The notes below the pieces were generated by a model. It worked only from the letters and a program-made list of their open reading frames with translations, was not told the origin of the DNA and did not search any database. From positions 6,398,744 through 6,462,743 of the forward strand of contig NC_016609.1 in NCBI RefSeq assembly GCF_000246855.1: a stretch of 64,000 bases of DNA, read 5' to 3'. This DNA is from Niastella koreensis GR20-10. Lineage in GTDB: Bacteria; Bacteroidota; Bacteroidia; Chitinophagales; Chitinophagaceae. Each line of letters starts with the position of its first letter. The first letter of the stretch is position 1. Below are positions 52,491 to 62,427 of this stretch, piece after piece. Position numbers and translations under genes: made by a program.

Positions 52491-55121
52491 TCAGGAAAAG
52501 TAATCTGCCTTGGTTATGCCCAGTTTTTTCATTTTGGAGTGCAGGGTGTTGCCGGGAACGTCCAGAATTTCTGCTGCACCACCCGGACCGGAGATCTTTC
52601 CGGTGCATCGTTTCAATACATCAACGATATAAGCCCGCTCCATTTCTTCGAGTGTACGGTTTGAAATAAAGGCCAGGTCCTGTTTATCTGCAGTTGTTTG
52701 TTTGGGAAGATATACCTCCTGCAACACACCATCGGTGGTCAGCAGCACACTGCGTTCAATCAGGTGCTCTAACTCCCGCACATTGCCTGGCCAGGTATAA
52801 CTGCGTAATTGTTGTATTACTTTGGGTGAGATCTTCCTGATCCTGCGGCCGGTATTCTTGCTGTATTTGTCAACAAAGAAATGGATCAGTGGCTCCATGT
52901 CCTCTGAGCGGTCACGCAAGGGCGGTAGATTTATGGGAAATACATTCAGCCGGAAATACAGATCGGCGCGAAAGCGGCCTGCTTTTACTTCTTCTTCCAG
53001 GTTGCGATTGGTAGCCGCGATCAACCGCACATCTACTTTAATGGTTTGTTTGCCACCCAGCCGTTCCAGCTCCCGTTCCTGGATTACACGTAATAATTTC
53101 GACTGCGCTTCCAATGGCAGTTCACCTATTTCATCGAGGAACAAAGTGCTGTGATTGGCCAGTTCGAACTTCCCAATACGCCGGTCGAGCGCGCCGGTAA
53201 AGGCGCCGCGTTCATGCCCAAACAATTCACTTTCTATCAGGTTGGTGGGCAGGGCCGCACAATTCACTTTCACCATCAGTTTTTCCTTGCGGGGAGATGC
53301 ATTGTGCAACGCGCGTGCGATCAGCTCCTTGCCGGTGCCGGTTTCACCTAATACCAGCACCGTAGTATTGGTGGTGGCTACGATCGACATCAACCGGTAC
53401 ACTTCCTGCATGGCTTCGCCCGAACCTATGATCTCAGAAAAATTGTAAATGTTTTTTATCTGTTCCTTCAGGTAATCGTTCTCTACTTCCAGTTGCTTTT
53501 TCCAGGCCAGCAGCTTTTCATTGGACTGGATATTGTCAATGGCCACGGAGATCTGGGCGCAAATACCCCGCAGCACCAACTGGCTTAACCAGTCGGAATG
53601 CAGCCAGATGGTGCCCAGCACTTTATTACCAGCCCGCAACGGCAGGGCATACACATATTTAAAGCCTGTAGTTGCCCATAATTTCGCATAAGCACTGTCG
53701 CTTTTTAATTCCTCTGCGATATTAAACACTACCCCATCTTTGCTGGCCAGCACTTTAGCCGAATAAGGTTCTTCAATAGTGATCACACTGGAAGCCATTT
53801 TTTCATGCGTGATACCGGCCTTTACAAACAAAGAACTGTCAAACATATAGGAAGGCATGTGGAATCCATCTTCTGCAATCAGCCGGATCATACTCAGTTT
53901 GGAATGCAATGCATTGTCAAGCACCTTGAAGATGGCGGCTTGCAGGTCGGGTTTTGTTTTCACCTGCGCGATGTCGTTGCTGAAATCGAGCAGGAACGCC
54001 TGTTCCTGCTGTGTTTTCTCTACCTGCTCATTGGCTATAATATTGGCCATGGCCACCGAGATCTGGAAACAGATGCCCTGCAATAACTGGATGTTTATTT
54101 CTTCAATGCCCAGCCACAGGATGCCCAGGTTGGTAATGCCGTAGTGCAGCCTGATGCCCACCATGGTTTTGTAACCCACTTTTTTCCAGTAATGCAGGTA
54201 GGAAGAAGTAACGCCGCGTTGCACTTCCCGCTCAACACTGAACAGTAAAGGAATATAACTTTCCAGCACCCGGTTCTGCAACCCGTCGAATAAAGGAAAG
54301 CGGGCGGTTGTAAGCGCCACCCATTCGGGGTCATCGAAATTGGCAATACCCGGATCATAGATATACGTACTCAGGGTTTCCCCATCTTCGTTTATTTTAC
54401 GGATAACATATCCCCGCAACGCATTTAATTTACTGAGCCCCGTATGAACGGCCAGGGCCAGGTCGTCCTTTGTTCTTACAGATGCGATCTCGCTGCTGAA
54501 ATCGAGCAGGAACGATTTTTCCTTTTCTTTACTCAGGATCTCCTCATTCTTAATGATGTTGGCTACGGCGCTTGCCAGCTGGGGAGAAATGCCTTTGATG
54601 ATGTTTCTGAATTCCTGCGAAAAACCTTCTGCCCGGTCTGTATAGATATGAATAAACCCTACCGGTTTTTCTTCATTCCGCAGGGTGGTCATCAGTATTT
54701 CCCGTACCCCGCGCTCGTAGTTCACCCGCAAAAAAGCAGGGCTATGCGGCAGGTCCATAATATCTTCCAGCAAATAAGAGATGGGCCCATCCGCAGCCAG
54801 CACCGACTGGATGAAAGGATCGTTCAATGAAAAATGCGCAGCCACCATTTCGCCATACCGTTTATGATCCCTGATGGGCGAATGTTCATCATCGAGTAAA
54901 AAGGGGGTATAGGTTTCGTCCTTGCTTTCAATAAGCGTGACAATAGTATGCGTGAAGTAAAAAAAGCTTTTGATCTGTTTGGTGAAAAGGGTGATCAGGT
55001 CGTTCTTTTCACGAACCCGGGCAATATCAGTGCCAAGCGCCAGCAAGATCTTTCGTTCCTGCTCCAGGGTGGCCAGGGAAGCAACAGGAATCTCAATTAC
55101 CTGATCATTTTCCACTTTCAT
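52491..55121 (-). CDS. Sigma-54-dependent activator with three GAF domains
   Basis: 876 residues, FhlA-like. Three GAF-type modules of about 175 residues start with a repeated phrase (FLLDFSSEIASVRTKDDL, FLLDFSNDIAQVKTKPDL), showing tandem duplication. The AAA+ domain (about 560-790) has Walker A GETGTGKE, GAFTGA for sigma-54 contact, and the Fis-type helix-turn-helix EILDVPGNTLHSKMKK at the end. No receiver domain, so it responds to small ligands through the GAF modules. Its stop is 28 bp from one of two matched dyads upstream of the NmrA-like gene, a probable target. Activators of this type need RpoN, not seen here. Confidence 0.93.
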   Translation of the reverse strand: MKVENDQVIEIPVASLATLEQERKILLALGTDIARVREKNDLITLFTKQIKSFFYFTHTIVTLIESKDETYTPFLLDDEHSPIRDHKRYGEMVAAHFSLNDPFIQSVLAADGPISYLLEDIMDLPHSPAFLRVNYERGVREILMTTLRNEEKPVGFIHIYTDRAEGFSQEFRNIIKGISPQLASAVANIIKNEEILSKEKEKSFLLDFSSEIASVRTKDDLALAVHTGLSKLNALRGYVIRKINEDGETLSTYIYDPGIANFDDPEWVALTTARFPLFDGLQNRVLESYIPLLFSVEREVQRGVTSSYLHYWKKVGYKTMVGIRLHYGITNLGILWLGIEEINIQLLQGICFQISVAMANIIANEQVEKTQQEQAFLLDFSNDIAQVKTKPDLQAAIFKVLDNALHSKLSMIRLIAEDGFHMPSYMFDSSLFVKAGITHEKMASSVITIEEPYSAKVLASKDGVVFNIAEELKSDSAYAKLWATTGFKYVYALPLRAGNKVLGTIWLHSDWLSQLVLRGICAQISVAIDNIQSNEKLLAWKKQLEVENDYLKEQIKNIYNFSEIIGSGEAMQEVYRLMSIVATTNTTVLVLGETGTGKELIARALHNASPRKEKLMVKVNCAALPTNLIESELFGHERGAFTGALDRRIGKFELANHSTLFLDEIGELPLEAQSKLLRVIQERELERLGGKQTIKVDVRLIAATNRNLEEEVKAGRFRADLYFRLNVFPINLPPLRDRSEDMEPLIHFFVDKYSKNTGRRIRKISPKVIQQLRSYTWPGNVRELEHLIERSVLLTTDGVLQEVYLPKQTTADKQDLAFISNRTLEEMERAYIVDVLKRCTGKISGPGGAAEILDVPGNTLHSKMKKLGITKADYFS

Positions 55122-55289
55122 GAAACTATTTAAACAGCAAGTTAGGAAAAATACGTTCGCCTTTTATTACAAAAATAAAGGTTGTATAAATGAAGGATTT
55201 ATATCCGGGTTCTGTGCTGACGTAGTTTAGACGTAGCCAAATTCCACCGGATTTATCAACAGGTGAACCGACCATTTAAATAGTGGCAG

Positions 55290-55297
55290 TACTTTTG
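55290..55297 (+). promoter_or_regulatory. Candidate -7 box for the alginate-lyase-like gene
   Basis: TACTTTTG matches TAnnTTTG, about 60 bp before the ATG. A -33 TTTG is not clear. Confidence 0.35.
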
Positions 55298-55356
55298 CAC
55301 TTCTCCCACACCTTCTTCAACTAACAAATTCTGTTACATTTAAATTTCTAACCATC

Positions 55357-56517
55357 ATGAGAAAAAATGGGAAGACCCTCTATGCCGGTATTGCATTGCT
55401 GGCATTGTCAACATTAATGTTAAAATGTAAGAAGCAGGACGAAAGCGCGCAAGTACAAAACCCTTCGCCCAAAGAGGAATCTACGGTTAACGTTGCAGCC
55501 ATTACTACGTTTGTACATCCCAGTATCTTAAACACCCAGGCCAGCCTTGACCAGGTAGCGGCCGAAGTAAATGGCGGCAACGATCCTGTTCGCCTGGCCG
55601 CTTACAACAAAGTGCTGGATTACATTAACCAAAACGCATTGCCTACCCAGTTTTACGCCACGGTTACCGTGGGCTCTAACGGCGCCACTACCGCATCAAA
55701 AAGCCAGATCAGAAAGGATGCCATCTTAGCGTATGCGCTGGCATTGCGGTGGGCTAAAACCGGCAATAGTACGTATGCCCAGCAGGCGATCGCCATCCTG
55801 AACGGCTGGTCATATACCTTTCAGAATTATGCGGTGCTTTCGGGCTCCAATGCCCTGCAACCTTCATTGGAAGCTTCCTGGACCACGCCCAGCTTTGTAG
55901 CTGCCGCCGAGATCCTGCGCTATTATAAAGCATTTGGCAACGGTTCCGGCTGGGCAGATGCCGACATCAACCAGTTCAAGAATTACATAAACCTGGTAAA
56001 GAACAACTACATCAACAACACCCCTGAGTATAACAATAACTGGAATGCATCTGCCGGCTATGCCCGCATGTGTATTGGCATTTTCCTGGATAATACCACT
56101 GTTTACCAAAACGGTTATAATATCATCCAAAGCCACCTGCCCATCATCATCCAGTCTAATGGCACCATTCCTGAATATTGCGACCGCGACGACTGCGTTC
56201 ACTTCCAGTATTCTTTAACGGCGTTTGCCTATGCAGCTGAACTGGCCAGAATTCAGGGCGACAACTCTTTGTTCACGCAAGGATCGAACCTGCTGAGCAA
56301 AGGCTACGATTATATGCTGAGTGCTTATAACGGTGCAGACTGCGCTGTATGTAATACCAGCAGCCCTGTATTCCCCGGAACCGAAGTAGCTTATAACTAT
56401 TATAAAACTGCCAACCTGAAAACTTTAAGAGAGTTACAGGACCCATTGGGATGGCCTAACGACAGAACATTCCTGGGCTTTACGTCTTATACGCACTTCA
56501 ATGTGCCAAGCTTGTAA
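55357..56517 (+). CDS. Alginate-lyase-family lipoprotein
   Basis: 386 residues with an N-terminal export signal ending MLKCKKQD, a probable lipidation site. The body is an alpha/alpha barrel of the alginate lyase family (PL5-like, PF05426): KAFGNGSGWADADI, NNNWNASAGYARMCIGIF and EYCDRDDCVHFQYSLTAFAY, with conserved Asn, His and Tyr. The substrate may be alginate or another uronate polymer. It stands alone, outside a PUL (no SusC/SusD pair near), and ends at a hairpin. Confidence 0.88.
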   Translation: MRKNGKTLYAGIALLALSTLMLKCKKQDESAQVQNPSPKEESTVNVAAITTFVHPSILNTQASLDQVAAEVNGGNDPVRLAAYNKVLDYINQNALPTQFYATVTVGSNGATTASKSQIRKDAILAYALALRWAKTGNSTYAQQAIAILNGWSYTFQNYAVLSGSNALQPSLEASWTTPSFVAAAEILRYYKAFGNGSGWADADINQFKNYINLVKNNYINNTPEYNNNWNASAGYARMCIGIFLDNTTVYQNGYNIIQSHLPIIIQSNGTIPEYCDRDDCVHFQYSLTAFAYAAELARIQGDNSLFTQGSNLLSKGYDYMLSAYNGADCAVCNTSSPVFPGTEVAYNYYKTANLKTLRELQDPLGWPNDRTFLGFTSYTHFNVPSL

Positions 56518-56552
56518 TTGGTTGTAAATACGTTCTGTGCATTATAAATAAG

Positions 56553-56582
56553 AAGGCGCCTTCATTTTTGAGGCGCCTTTGA
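56553..56582 (+). terminator. Terminator after alginate-lyase-like gene
   Basis: AAGGCGCCT / AGGCGCCTT pair over 9 bp around a TCATTTTTG loop, followed by TG. It lies between two convergent stops, and works in both directions in principle. Confidence 0.65.
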
Positions 56583-59033
56583 TTATTCCGATCTAAGACT
56601 TTTAACCGGATTCACAATGGCTGCTTTAACAGATTGAAAGCTTATAGTAGCCAATGCAATGACCACTGCCAGTAAACCGGCGGCCACAAAAACCCAGGCG
56701 CTTATATTGATGCGATAGGCAAAGTCGTTCAGCCAGTTGTTCATCACCCACCAGGCAACAGGCGAGGCAATTATAAAAGCAAACAGCACCAGTTTGATAA
56801 AATCTTTTGACAGCAGCAGCACAATGTTGGAAACGGATGCGCCCAATACTTTTCGCACCCCGATCTCTTTGGTGCGCTGCACGGTAGTATATAACGATAA
56901 TCCCAGTAAACCCAAACAGGCGATCAACACCGCCAACCCGGAGAAGATGCCGAAGATCTTACCGAAAAGCACATCATCGGCATACTGCTGATTGTACTTG
57001 TCGTCGAGGAAATAATAGTCGAACAGGTTGCCCGGGAAGAAAGCATCATATTTGGCTTTGATGGCGGCCATGGTTTGTTCAATATTTTTCGTAGCCACCT
57101 TTACAGAAAGCGAACTATAGGTACTGAAAAACGGCCCCATGATGAGCGGCTCTAACGGATAACGCAATGACTTTTGATGAAAATCGGCAATCACGCCTAT
57201 TACATCCCATTGCCTGCCCTGCAGATGGATGCGTTTACCGATAGCTTCCTGTGGCGTTTTAAAGCCCAGCAACTTACGTACATTTTCATTGAGGATAACA
57301 GTGTGCGCTTTGCCGGGATCGGGATTGTAATCTGTATTGTCGAAATTCCTTCCCGCCAGTAATTTTATATCATATACAGGAATGTACTCCTTACTTACGC
57401 CTACTCTGCGGGTTGTATAATGTTCGGTGTTTTTACCGTCAACCAGGCTAAGATCAAAAGACCTGCTCATTTCCACTCCAGGCACCGATCCTGAATTAGC
57501 CACATTGAGCACATGCGATATTTGTTTCAGTTCATTCTGCAAGGCGTTTTCCCTATCAATAAAAGTGGAATCCCATTGGGTCAACTGGGGTGGTTTTATT
57601 ATTAATACCTGCGAAAGATTGATCCCCAGACTTTGCTTACTAATAAACCGCATTTGGCGGTATACAACCAGTGAACCAATAATAAGCGCCACCGTGGTCG
57701 CAAACTGAAATACCACCAATGCCTGCCGCAAATGAGTGCCTTTCCCGGAAGAAAAGTATTTTCCTTTTAGCACTTTGATCGGCCTGAAAGAAGAAAGTAC
57801 AAAAGCAGGATAAAAACCTGAAACAAAAATACTCAACACTATAAGGGCGATCAATAAAGAGATTACATTAAAACCGTTCAATCCGTTATGGAACAGGTAC
57901 CCAAGTGAAAGATGTTGCCGGATCAATGCATTGAACGGATGCTGCACCAGGCTGATCAGGATTAAAGCTGCCACCAGCGCAATCAAATTAATAAGCAAAG
58001 ACTCTGTAAGGAATTGTTTGATCAACTGCACTTTTGTAGCGCCGGCCACTTTCCGCACCCCTACTTCCCGGGCACGCTCAACGGCTTTGGCGGTAGCCAG
58101 GTTTACATAATTGATCCAGGCTATCAAAATGATCAATGCGGCAATGATTACCATTGACCATACCACCCGCGCGCTGGTCGTTGTACCGATCTCATATTCG
58201 TAGTCGGAATACAAATGCGCATTGATCAAAGGCTGCAAAAAGAATTTCTCCTCACTGCCCGAAATTTTATTTCCCTGGAAATGCCGCTGACTGAATGCAG
58301 CCAGTTTTGCTTCCAGTCTTTTGTAATTGGTGCCTGGCTTTAATTGAACGTAATGCCAGAAATCGGAATCTGTAAAATCATAATCAGACGTTTTCCATCC
58401 GAAGGTCTTATATAAAGTACAGTACGAGAAAATATAAGAAAACTTCAGATGGGAGTTCTCCGGCGGATCTTTACAAATGCCGGTTATTTTATAAGGTGGG
58501 TCATTATCCTTCTGCATTGTTTGACCTACAACTGTGCTGAAATCGTTGCCCTGCACCTTAAATAAATTACGGGCAAGGGTTTCAGCAAGTATAATGGTAT
58601 TGGGTTCAGTTAAAGCATTCTTTTTATCTCCGGCAATAAGCGGATATGAGAACATGCTTAAAAAAGAATTATCAACAGCATACCCCTGTTGTTCGCCCAG
58701 TTTTTTATCGCCTTTTATCATAATACCAACCGCGGGTTCAACCCGAACATGGTTAATCACCTCCGGAAAATCATCCTGCATGGCTTTGCCTAAACCGGAA
58801 TACGTGATGGTGCCATGCTGGATCAGCTTTCCATTCTGGTACCGGTCGTTGGTTACCCGATAAATTTCATTGGCATGCACATTAAAACGGTCGAAACTCA
58901 GGTGAAAGCTCACGTATTGCAGGATCAATAAACAGGCAGTGATGCCAACCGAAAGCCCTGCAATGTTAATAACAGAAAACAGCTTATACTTCAGCAGGTT
59001 ACGCCAGGCCGTTTTGAAATAATTGTTGAACAT
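56583..59033 (-). CDS. FtsX/MacB-type ABC permease
   Basis: 816 residues with the same layout as the permease at 44535: KLFSVINIAGLSVGITACLL at the start, REVGVRKVAGATKVQLIKQF and TKEIGVRKVLGASVSNIVLL as the two FtsX cytoplasmic elements, and NPVKSLRSE at the end. The two proteins are paralogues from the large Bacteroidota family. No ATPase gene is adjacent. The next gene (Thg1-like) is divergent. Confidence 0.9.
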   Translation of the reverse strand: MFNNYFKTAWRNLLKYKLFSVINIAGLSVGITACLLILQYVSFHLSFDRFNVHANEIYRVTNDRYQNGKLIQHGTITYSGLGKAMQDDFPEVINHVRVEPAVGIMIKGDKKLGEQQGYAVDNSFLSMFSYPLIAGDKKNALTEPNTIILAETLARNLFKVQGNDFSTVVGQTMQKDNDPPYKITGICKDPPENSHLKFSYIFSYCTLYKTFGWKTSDYDFTDSDFWHYVQLKPGTNYKRLEAKLAAFSQRHFQGNKISGSEEKFFLQPLINAHLYSDYEYEIGTTTSARVVWSMVIIAALIILIAWINYVNLATAKAVERAREVGVRKVAGATKVQLIKQFLTESLLINLIALVAALILISLVQHPFNALIRQHLSLGYLFHNGLNGFNVISLLIALIVLSIFVSGFYPAFVLSSFRPIKVLKGKYFSSGKGTHLRQALVVFQFATTVALIIGSLVVYRQMRFISKQSLGINLSQVLIIKPPQLTQWDSTFIDRENALQNELKQISHVLNVANSGSVPGVEMSRSFDLSLVDGKNTEHYTTRRVGVSKEYIPVYDIKLLAGRNFDNTDYNPDPGKAHTVILNENVRKLLGFKTPQEAIGKRIHLQGRQWDVIGVIADFHQKSLRYPLEPLIMGPFFSTYSSLSVKVATKNIEQTMAAIKAKYDAFFPGNLFDYYFLDDKYNQQYADDVLFGKIFGIFSGLAVLIACLGLLGLSLYTTVQRTKEIGVRKVLGASVSNIVLLLSKDFIKLVLFAFIIASPVAWWVMNNWLNDFAYRINISAWVFVAAGLLAVVIALATISFQSVKAAIVNPVKSLRSE

Positions 59034-59252
59034 GCAGGTAGATATTTTGTTTTATTGCACCGATAATACGCCAAATTAATTATCCGGTGACTATCAATGG
59101 GTTGATACATTACAACCGGATCATGTTTGTTCGCTTTTGATACAATGTTCGTACGGTTTTATTACAGGCATATCTGTTCTTTTAGTCTTAGTATATATAT
59201 AAATTGTAATTTACCTGACTCTTTTAGAACTTCATTATAAAAGAATGGACAA

Positions 59253-60032
59253 ATGAAATTTGATGACTTAGATATGATAATGCGGGTGTATGAAACCTCG
59301 CACGACCGTTCTGTGTTGCCGAACATGTATATCGTGGCAAGAATCGATGGCCGCAGTTTTACCAAACTTACCAAAGAGGTGCATAAATTCGAGGCGCCCT
59401 TTGATGAAAGATTTCGCGACATGATGGTTGAAACGGTTAAGCACTTAATGAATTGTGGCTTCAATGTAATTTATGGTTATACCGAAAGCGATGAAATTTC
59501 CTTACTGTTCAACTTTAATGAAATAGCATTTGGAAGAAAAACAAGGAAGTATATTTCAATCTTAGCCGGGGAAGCAAGCGCTAAATTCTCTTCCTTACTC
59601 GGTGCCGTTGGAGCTTTTGATTGCAGGCTTTCAGAATTGCCGAATAAGCAATTGGTGCAGGATTATTTCAGATGGCGGAATGAAGACGCACACCGCAATG
59701 CCTTGAATGCACATTGCTACTGGCGGTTGCGGAAAGACAATTTTTCCCAGGGCGAAGCCACAGCCAGGATCGAGGGCATCAGTACTGCCGCCAAGAATGA
59801 GATCTTATTCCAGTATGGCATCAACTTTAATGAATTGCCCAATTGGCAAAAAAGAGGGATTGGTGTTTACTGGAAAGACGTTAAGAAAGAAGGGTTCAAC
59901 CCTAAAACGAATGAAACAGTATTGGTAAACAAGCGGGCGTTGTATACAGATTATGAATTGCCCATGCGGGATGAATACAACCTGTTCATCAAGGCGTTGA
60001 TGGAAAAACACGAAGATCCTGTTATCATATAA
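59253..60032 (+). CDS. Thg1-like tRNA 3'-5' polymerase (tRNA-His guanylyltransferase family)
   Basis: 259 residues, complete. Thg1 motifs with metal ligands: ARIDGRSFTKLTK (D32, matching D29 of yeast Thg1), YTESDEISLLF (D80, E81), and RKYISILAGEASAKF. NEDAHRNALNAHCYWRLRK and GISTAAKNEILFQYGINFNE complete the C-terminal region. Bacterial Thg1-like proteins add nucleotides in the 3'-5' direction to repair truncated tRNA 5' ends; this is family knowledge. They are uncommon in bacteria. No RNA ligase or RtcB gene is adjacent. Confidence 0.92.
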   Translation: MKFDDLDMIMRVYETSHDRSVLPNMYIVARIDGRSFTKLTKEVHKFEAPFDERFRDMMVETVKHLMNCGFNVIYGYTESDEISLLFNFNEIAFGRKTRKYISILAGEASAKFSSLLGAVGAFDCRLSELPNKQLVQDYFRWRNEDAHRNALNAHCYWRLRKDNFSQGEATARIEGISTAAKNEILFQYGINFNELPNWQKRGIGVYWKDVKKEGFNPKTNETVLVNKRALYTDYELPMRDEYNLFIKALMEKHEDPVII

Positions 60033-60042
60033 TTTAAGACGG

Positions 60043-60074
60043 GCGAAGCGGCGTTAACAAGTCGCTTCGCTATT
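60043..60074. terminator. Hairpin between convergent Thg1-like and TfoX-N genes
   Basis: A perfect 8-bp stem GCGAAGCG / CGCTTCGC with a 12-nt loop, followed by TATTTCTTC on the plus strand. It touches the stop of the TfoX-N gene. Confidence 0.45.
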
Positions 60075-60429
60075 TCTTCTTTGGCTTCGCTTTCTTCGAC
60101 GCCTTTGCCTTTTCATTAAACGCAACGCACAGCCCCACCCAGTATTCAAAATCCTTTTTCGATTTAAACCCCTCCGGGTGGATATAACAATACCCTTTGT
60201 ATTCCTTTCCTTTCATGATCATGGGTTGATAGCCATTCTTCTCGGCTACCTCTTCCGTCAACGCAGGATCAAACCGGCACATCAGGTTTTCGCCACTCAC
60301 ACTAACACACATTTTACCGTTCACCATAAAGGTGAGCCCCCTGAACATCTCTTTTTCATCAATTTTTAATTTGGGGAATTGCACCAGGTATTCCCGTATT
60401 CTGTCTGCCAGTTTCAAATCGTAGGCCAT
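60070..60429 (-). CDS. TfoX N-terminal-domain protein
   Basis: 119 residues. EMFRGLTFMVNGKMCVSVSG and LMCRFDPALTEEV are the diagnostic TfoX-N block. Only the N-terminal domain of TfoX/Sxy is present, as in most Bacteroidota homologues, followed by a Lys-rich tail (KAKASKKAKPKKK). Full-length TfoX activates competence in gamma-proteobacteria; single-domain versions have no proven role. Confidence 0.88.
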   Translation of the reverse strand: MAYDLKLADRIREYLVQFPKLKIDEKEMFRGLTFMVNGKMCVSVSGENLMCRFDPALTEEVAEKNGYQPMIMKGKEYKGYCYIHPEGFKSKKDFEYWVGLCVAFNEKAKASKKAKPKKK

Positions 60430-60676
60430 GAAGAGTTAATTTGAGTTATCACAAAAGGTCAGGTGGAATTTACAAAAAACTGTTCAATCAGTGTCATTCC
60501 TCCACACGCCTATGGGCGAAAATTGCACACTTATCGACCAAAACAACACACTTATTAAGTAATTATTATGGATTTTAAAATCTTGTTATAGTTTTACGGT
60601 TTGCAACTTTACTCAAACTGGATCGTCATAGATCTTGTAAGTCACATTTTGGGAAAATTAAAAAGGAATCGGCTGC

Positions 60677-61921
60677 ATGAACTCGGCGGACAATATTCAT
60701 TTATTGCAAACACAATGGAACATACAGGGGCATTCTTATGCAAGGGAGATAAATGCCCGGCTGGCATTTGTTGAGGAGCATGGCGTACACAACTGGACAG
60801 GCAGGGAACCTGCAGATAACCGCAATGAACTGGCACTGGAAGTTTTATCGCTTTTAAAGAAAGCCAACCGGGAAGGCACTGTTGACAGGTTCAGAGAATC
60901 TTACCCGCCCGCCCACGCCCCATTTATCAATATCATTCAGGAACAGGGACAAAACATAGAAAACCTATGTTATATAAATGAAAATACGATAGCGTTTGTG
61001 ATCGGCTCCGCTTATGAAAAAAGAAGGGCCTATGTATTGACCAACAGGAACATTGAAAAGCTATCTGAATCCATCCAGGCAATTGGCCGTTCGCACCAGA
61101 ATAATATTTACGCCATTGCAAAAACCAATTCTATAACAACTCATCAGAACTGGGCAGGAAGAAAAATAGCTGAGTTCAAATTACCGCCCATTGTTCCATT
61201 ACCCATTTCACAACTCATTCCCTTTAACGACGGGTTATCCGTGCTGCTGGTTTCCTCCGAAGGCATTTACCTGCTCACCACCAGCGGCCATTCCATGATC
61301 CACCCCGTTCCTGATCCGGAAGATAAGGACTGGAGTTCTTATATAGACATGGAGCATGCGGCCCTATCGTATGACAATAACTTCATTGCTGTAGGCGACC
61401 AAACATCCGGCCACCGGATCCTGAACCGCACCGGCAGCCACATAGCCACCATCGATCCACAGTCATCTTATCCGCACTATGCGTTGTTCTCCAAAGACGG
61501 GCAACAGGTGTTACTGAACTCCTGCCATTTATATACCGGCACTACCATCAGTGTTCCCACGGCAACGTTTCCCGATATAAATACGGGTGTTGCCAGGCAT
61601 TCCGTTATCGATAAAAACTGCCGGGTGTATGCCGCCGTTGCTACTTCGGCGTATTACATCTTTGGCGATGCCGCAGGCCACATTCAGGCATTTGATAAAG
61701 AAGGAAAAAAGTGCTGGCATTATTTTATAGGTTCTACCATAACCAGCATGACGATTTCTGAAGATGAAAAAACTTTATGGGTAGCTTCCTGTTCGGGTAT
61801 CATCCATAAACTAAAGCTCAATGAAGGTCAGCGCGACAATCACATCATTGGCAATGGCAACCATTATGAAGAGTTCAGGGTAATTTTCTGGAAGAACGAA
61901 CCGCAGCCACTGGTGTGGTAA
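60677..61921 (+). CDS. Beta-propeller-like protein of unknown function
   Basis: 414 residues, no signal peptide. After a helical N-terminus (about 1-90), sequence phrases like SYDNNFIAVGDQTSGHRILN, HYALFSKDGQQVLLNSCH and TISEDEKTLWVASCSGII recur at roughly 45-residue steps, as in WD40/PQQ-like propellers. No catalytic motif seen. It may be a cytoplasmic scaffold. It stands alone. Confidence 0.65.
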   Translation: MNSADNIHLLQTQWNIQGHSYAREINARLAFVEEHGVHNWTGREPADNRNELALEVLSLLKKANREGTVDRFRESYPPAHAPFINIIQEQGQNIENLCYINENTIAFVIGSAYEKRRAYVLTNRNIEKLSESIQAIGRSHQNNIYAIAKTNSITTHQNWAGRKIAEFKLPPIVPLPISQLIPFNDGLSVLLVSSEGIYLLTTSGHSMIHPVPDPEDKDWSSYIDMEHAALSYDNNFIAVGDQTSGHRILNRTGSHIATIDPQSSYPHYALFSKDGQQVLLNSCHLYTGTTISVPTATFPDINTGVARHSVIDKNCRVYAAVATSAYYIFGDAAGHIQAFDKEGKKCWHYFIGSTITSMTISEDEKTLWVASCSGIIHKLKLNEGQRDNHIIGNGNHYEEFRVIFWKNEPQPLVW

Positions 61922-62221
61922 ACAAAAAAGCTTCCCCGGAGTTTGCACTCCAGGAAAGCTAATACACAAGGGCGCACACGGTTTCCAAAACTCACACCAA
62001 CTTCATCCTATAGAATTTGCTTTGAGGGACTTGCCCTGCGGGCTGTCTTTATTATCGTACCATCAACTTTTGCGTATAGTCAATGAATACAAACGGGTTC
62101 GACTGCTGCTTGCAACTGCAGCAATAACAGTTAAGGGAGGGGCTTATGTAAATAATACAGGGAAATTACATTACGTAGAGTATTCTGATAGTATAACCGG
62201 GAATGGTTACGATGTTCATCA

Positions 62222-62314
62222 ATGTTGAAGAAGGGATACATTGACAAAGCAAATTTAGTTGTCGCGATAATTACTGCTGTCCTGGTCGGCTGTTTTTATT
62301 TGTTAACATTATAA
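62222..62314 (+). CDS. Possible 30-residue membrane peptide
   Basis: ATG 62222 opens MLKKGYIDKANLVVAIITAV then LVGCFYLLTL and TAA: a charged start and one membrane-length hydrophobic stretch. It overlaps by 7 bases the end of another small open frame. It could be a small membrane peptide or chance. Confidence 0.25.
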   Translation: MLKKGYIDKANLVVAIITAVLVGCFYLLTL

Positions 62315-62347
62315 AAAAGTAAATTGTGAGTAGTGCAGTAATAAATC

Positions 62348-62391
62348 AGCGGCGCAGCTGGCAGAGATGAAATCTGCAAGGCTGCGCCGCT
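62348..62391. terminator. Nested G+C-rich hairpin
   Basis: An 11-bp perfect outer stem and a 5-bp inner stem, followed by TTTC on the plus strand. It lies 36 bp beyond the stop of the outer-membrane barrel gene on the minus strand and may end it. Confidence 0.5.
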
Positions 62392-62427
62392 TTCATTAAA
62401 GTGTAGCTTTTTGAAAAAAAGTATTTC

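Larger units (their letters stand above)
61922..62427. other. Intergenic region with two hairpins and small frames
   Basis: About 500 bp. An imperfect hairpin (AGCTTCCCCGGAG / CTCCAGGAAAGCT) at 61929-61960 follows the propeller gene. At 62348-62391 an 11-bp perfect stem (AGCGGCGCAGC / GCTGCGCCGCT) contains a second small stem (GCAGA/TCTGC). Between them lie only small frames; one (62222-62314) is described separately. Confidence 0.5.

Noticed and set aside
62022-62228. 68-residue plus-strand frame starting with TTG
   Set aside because: No homology features, weak start and partly low-complexity; kept only as context for the 30-residue frame.
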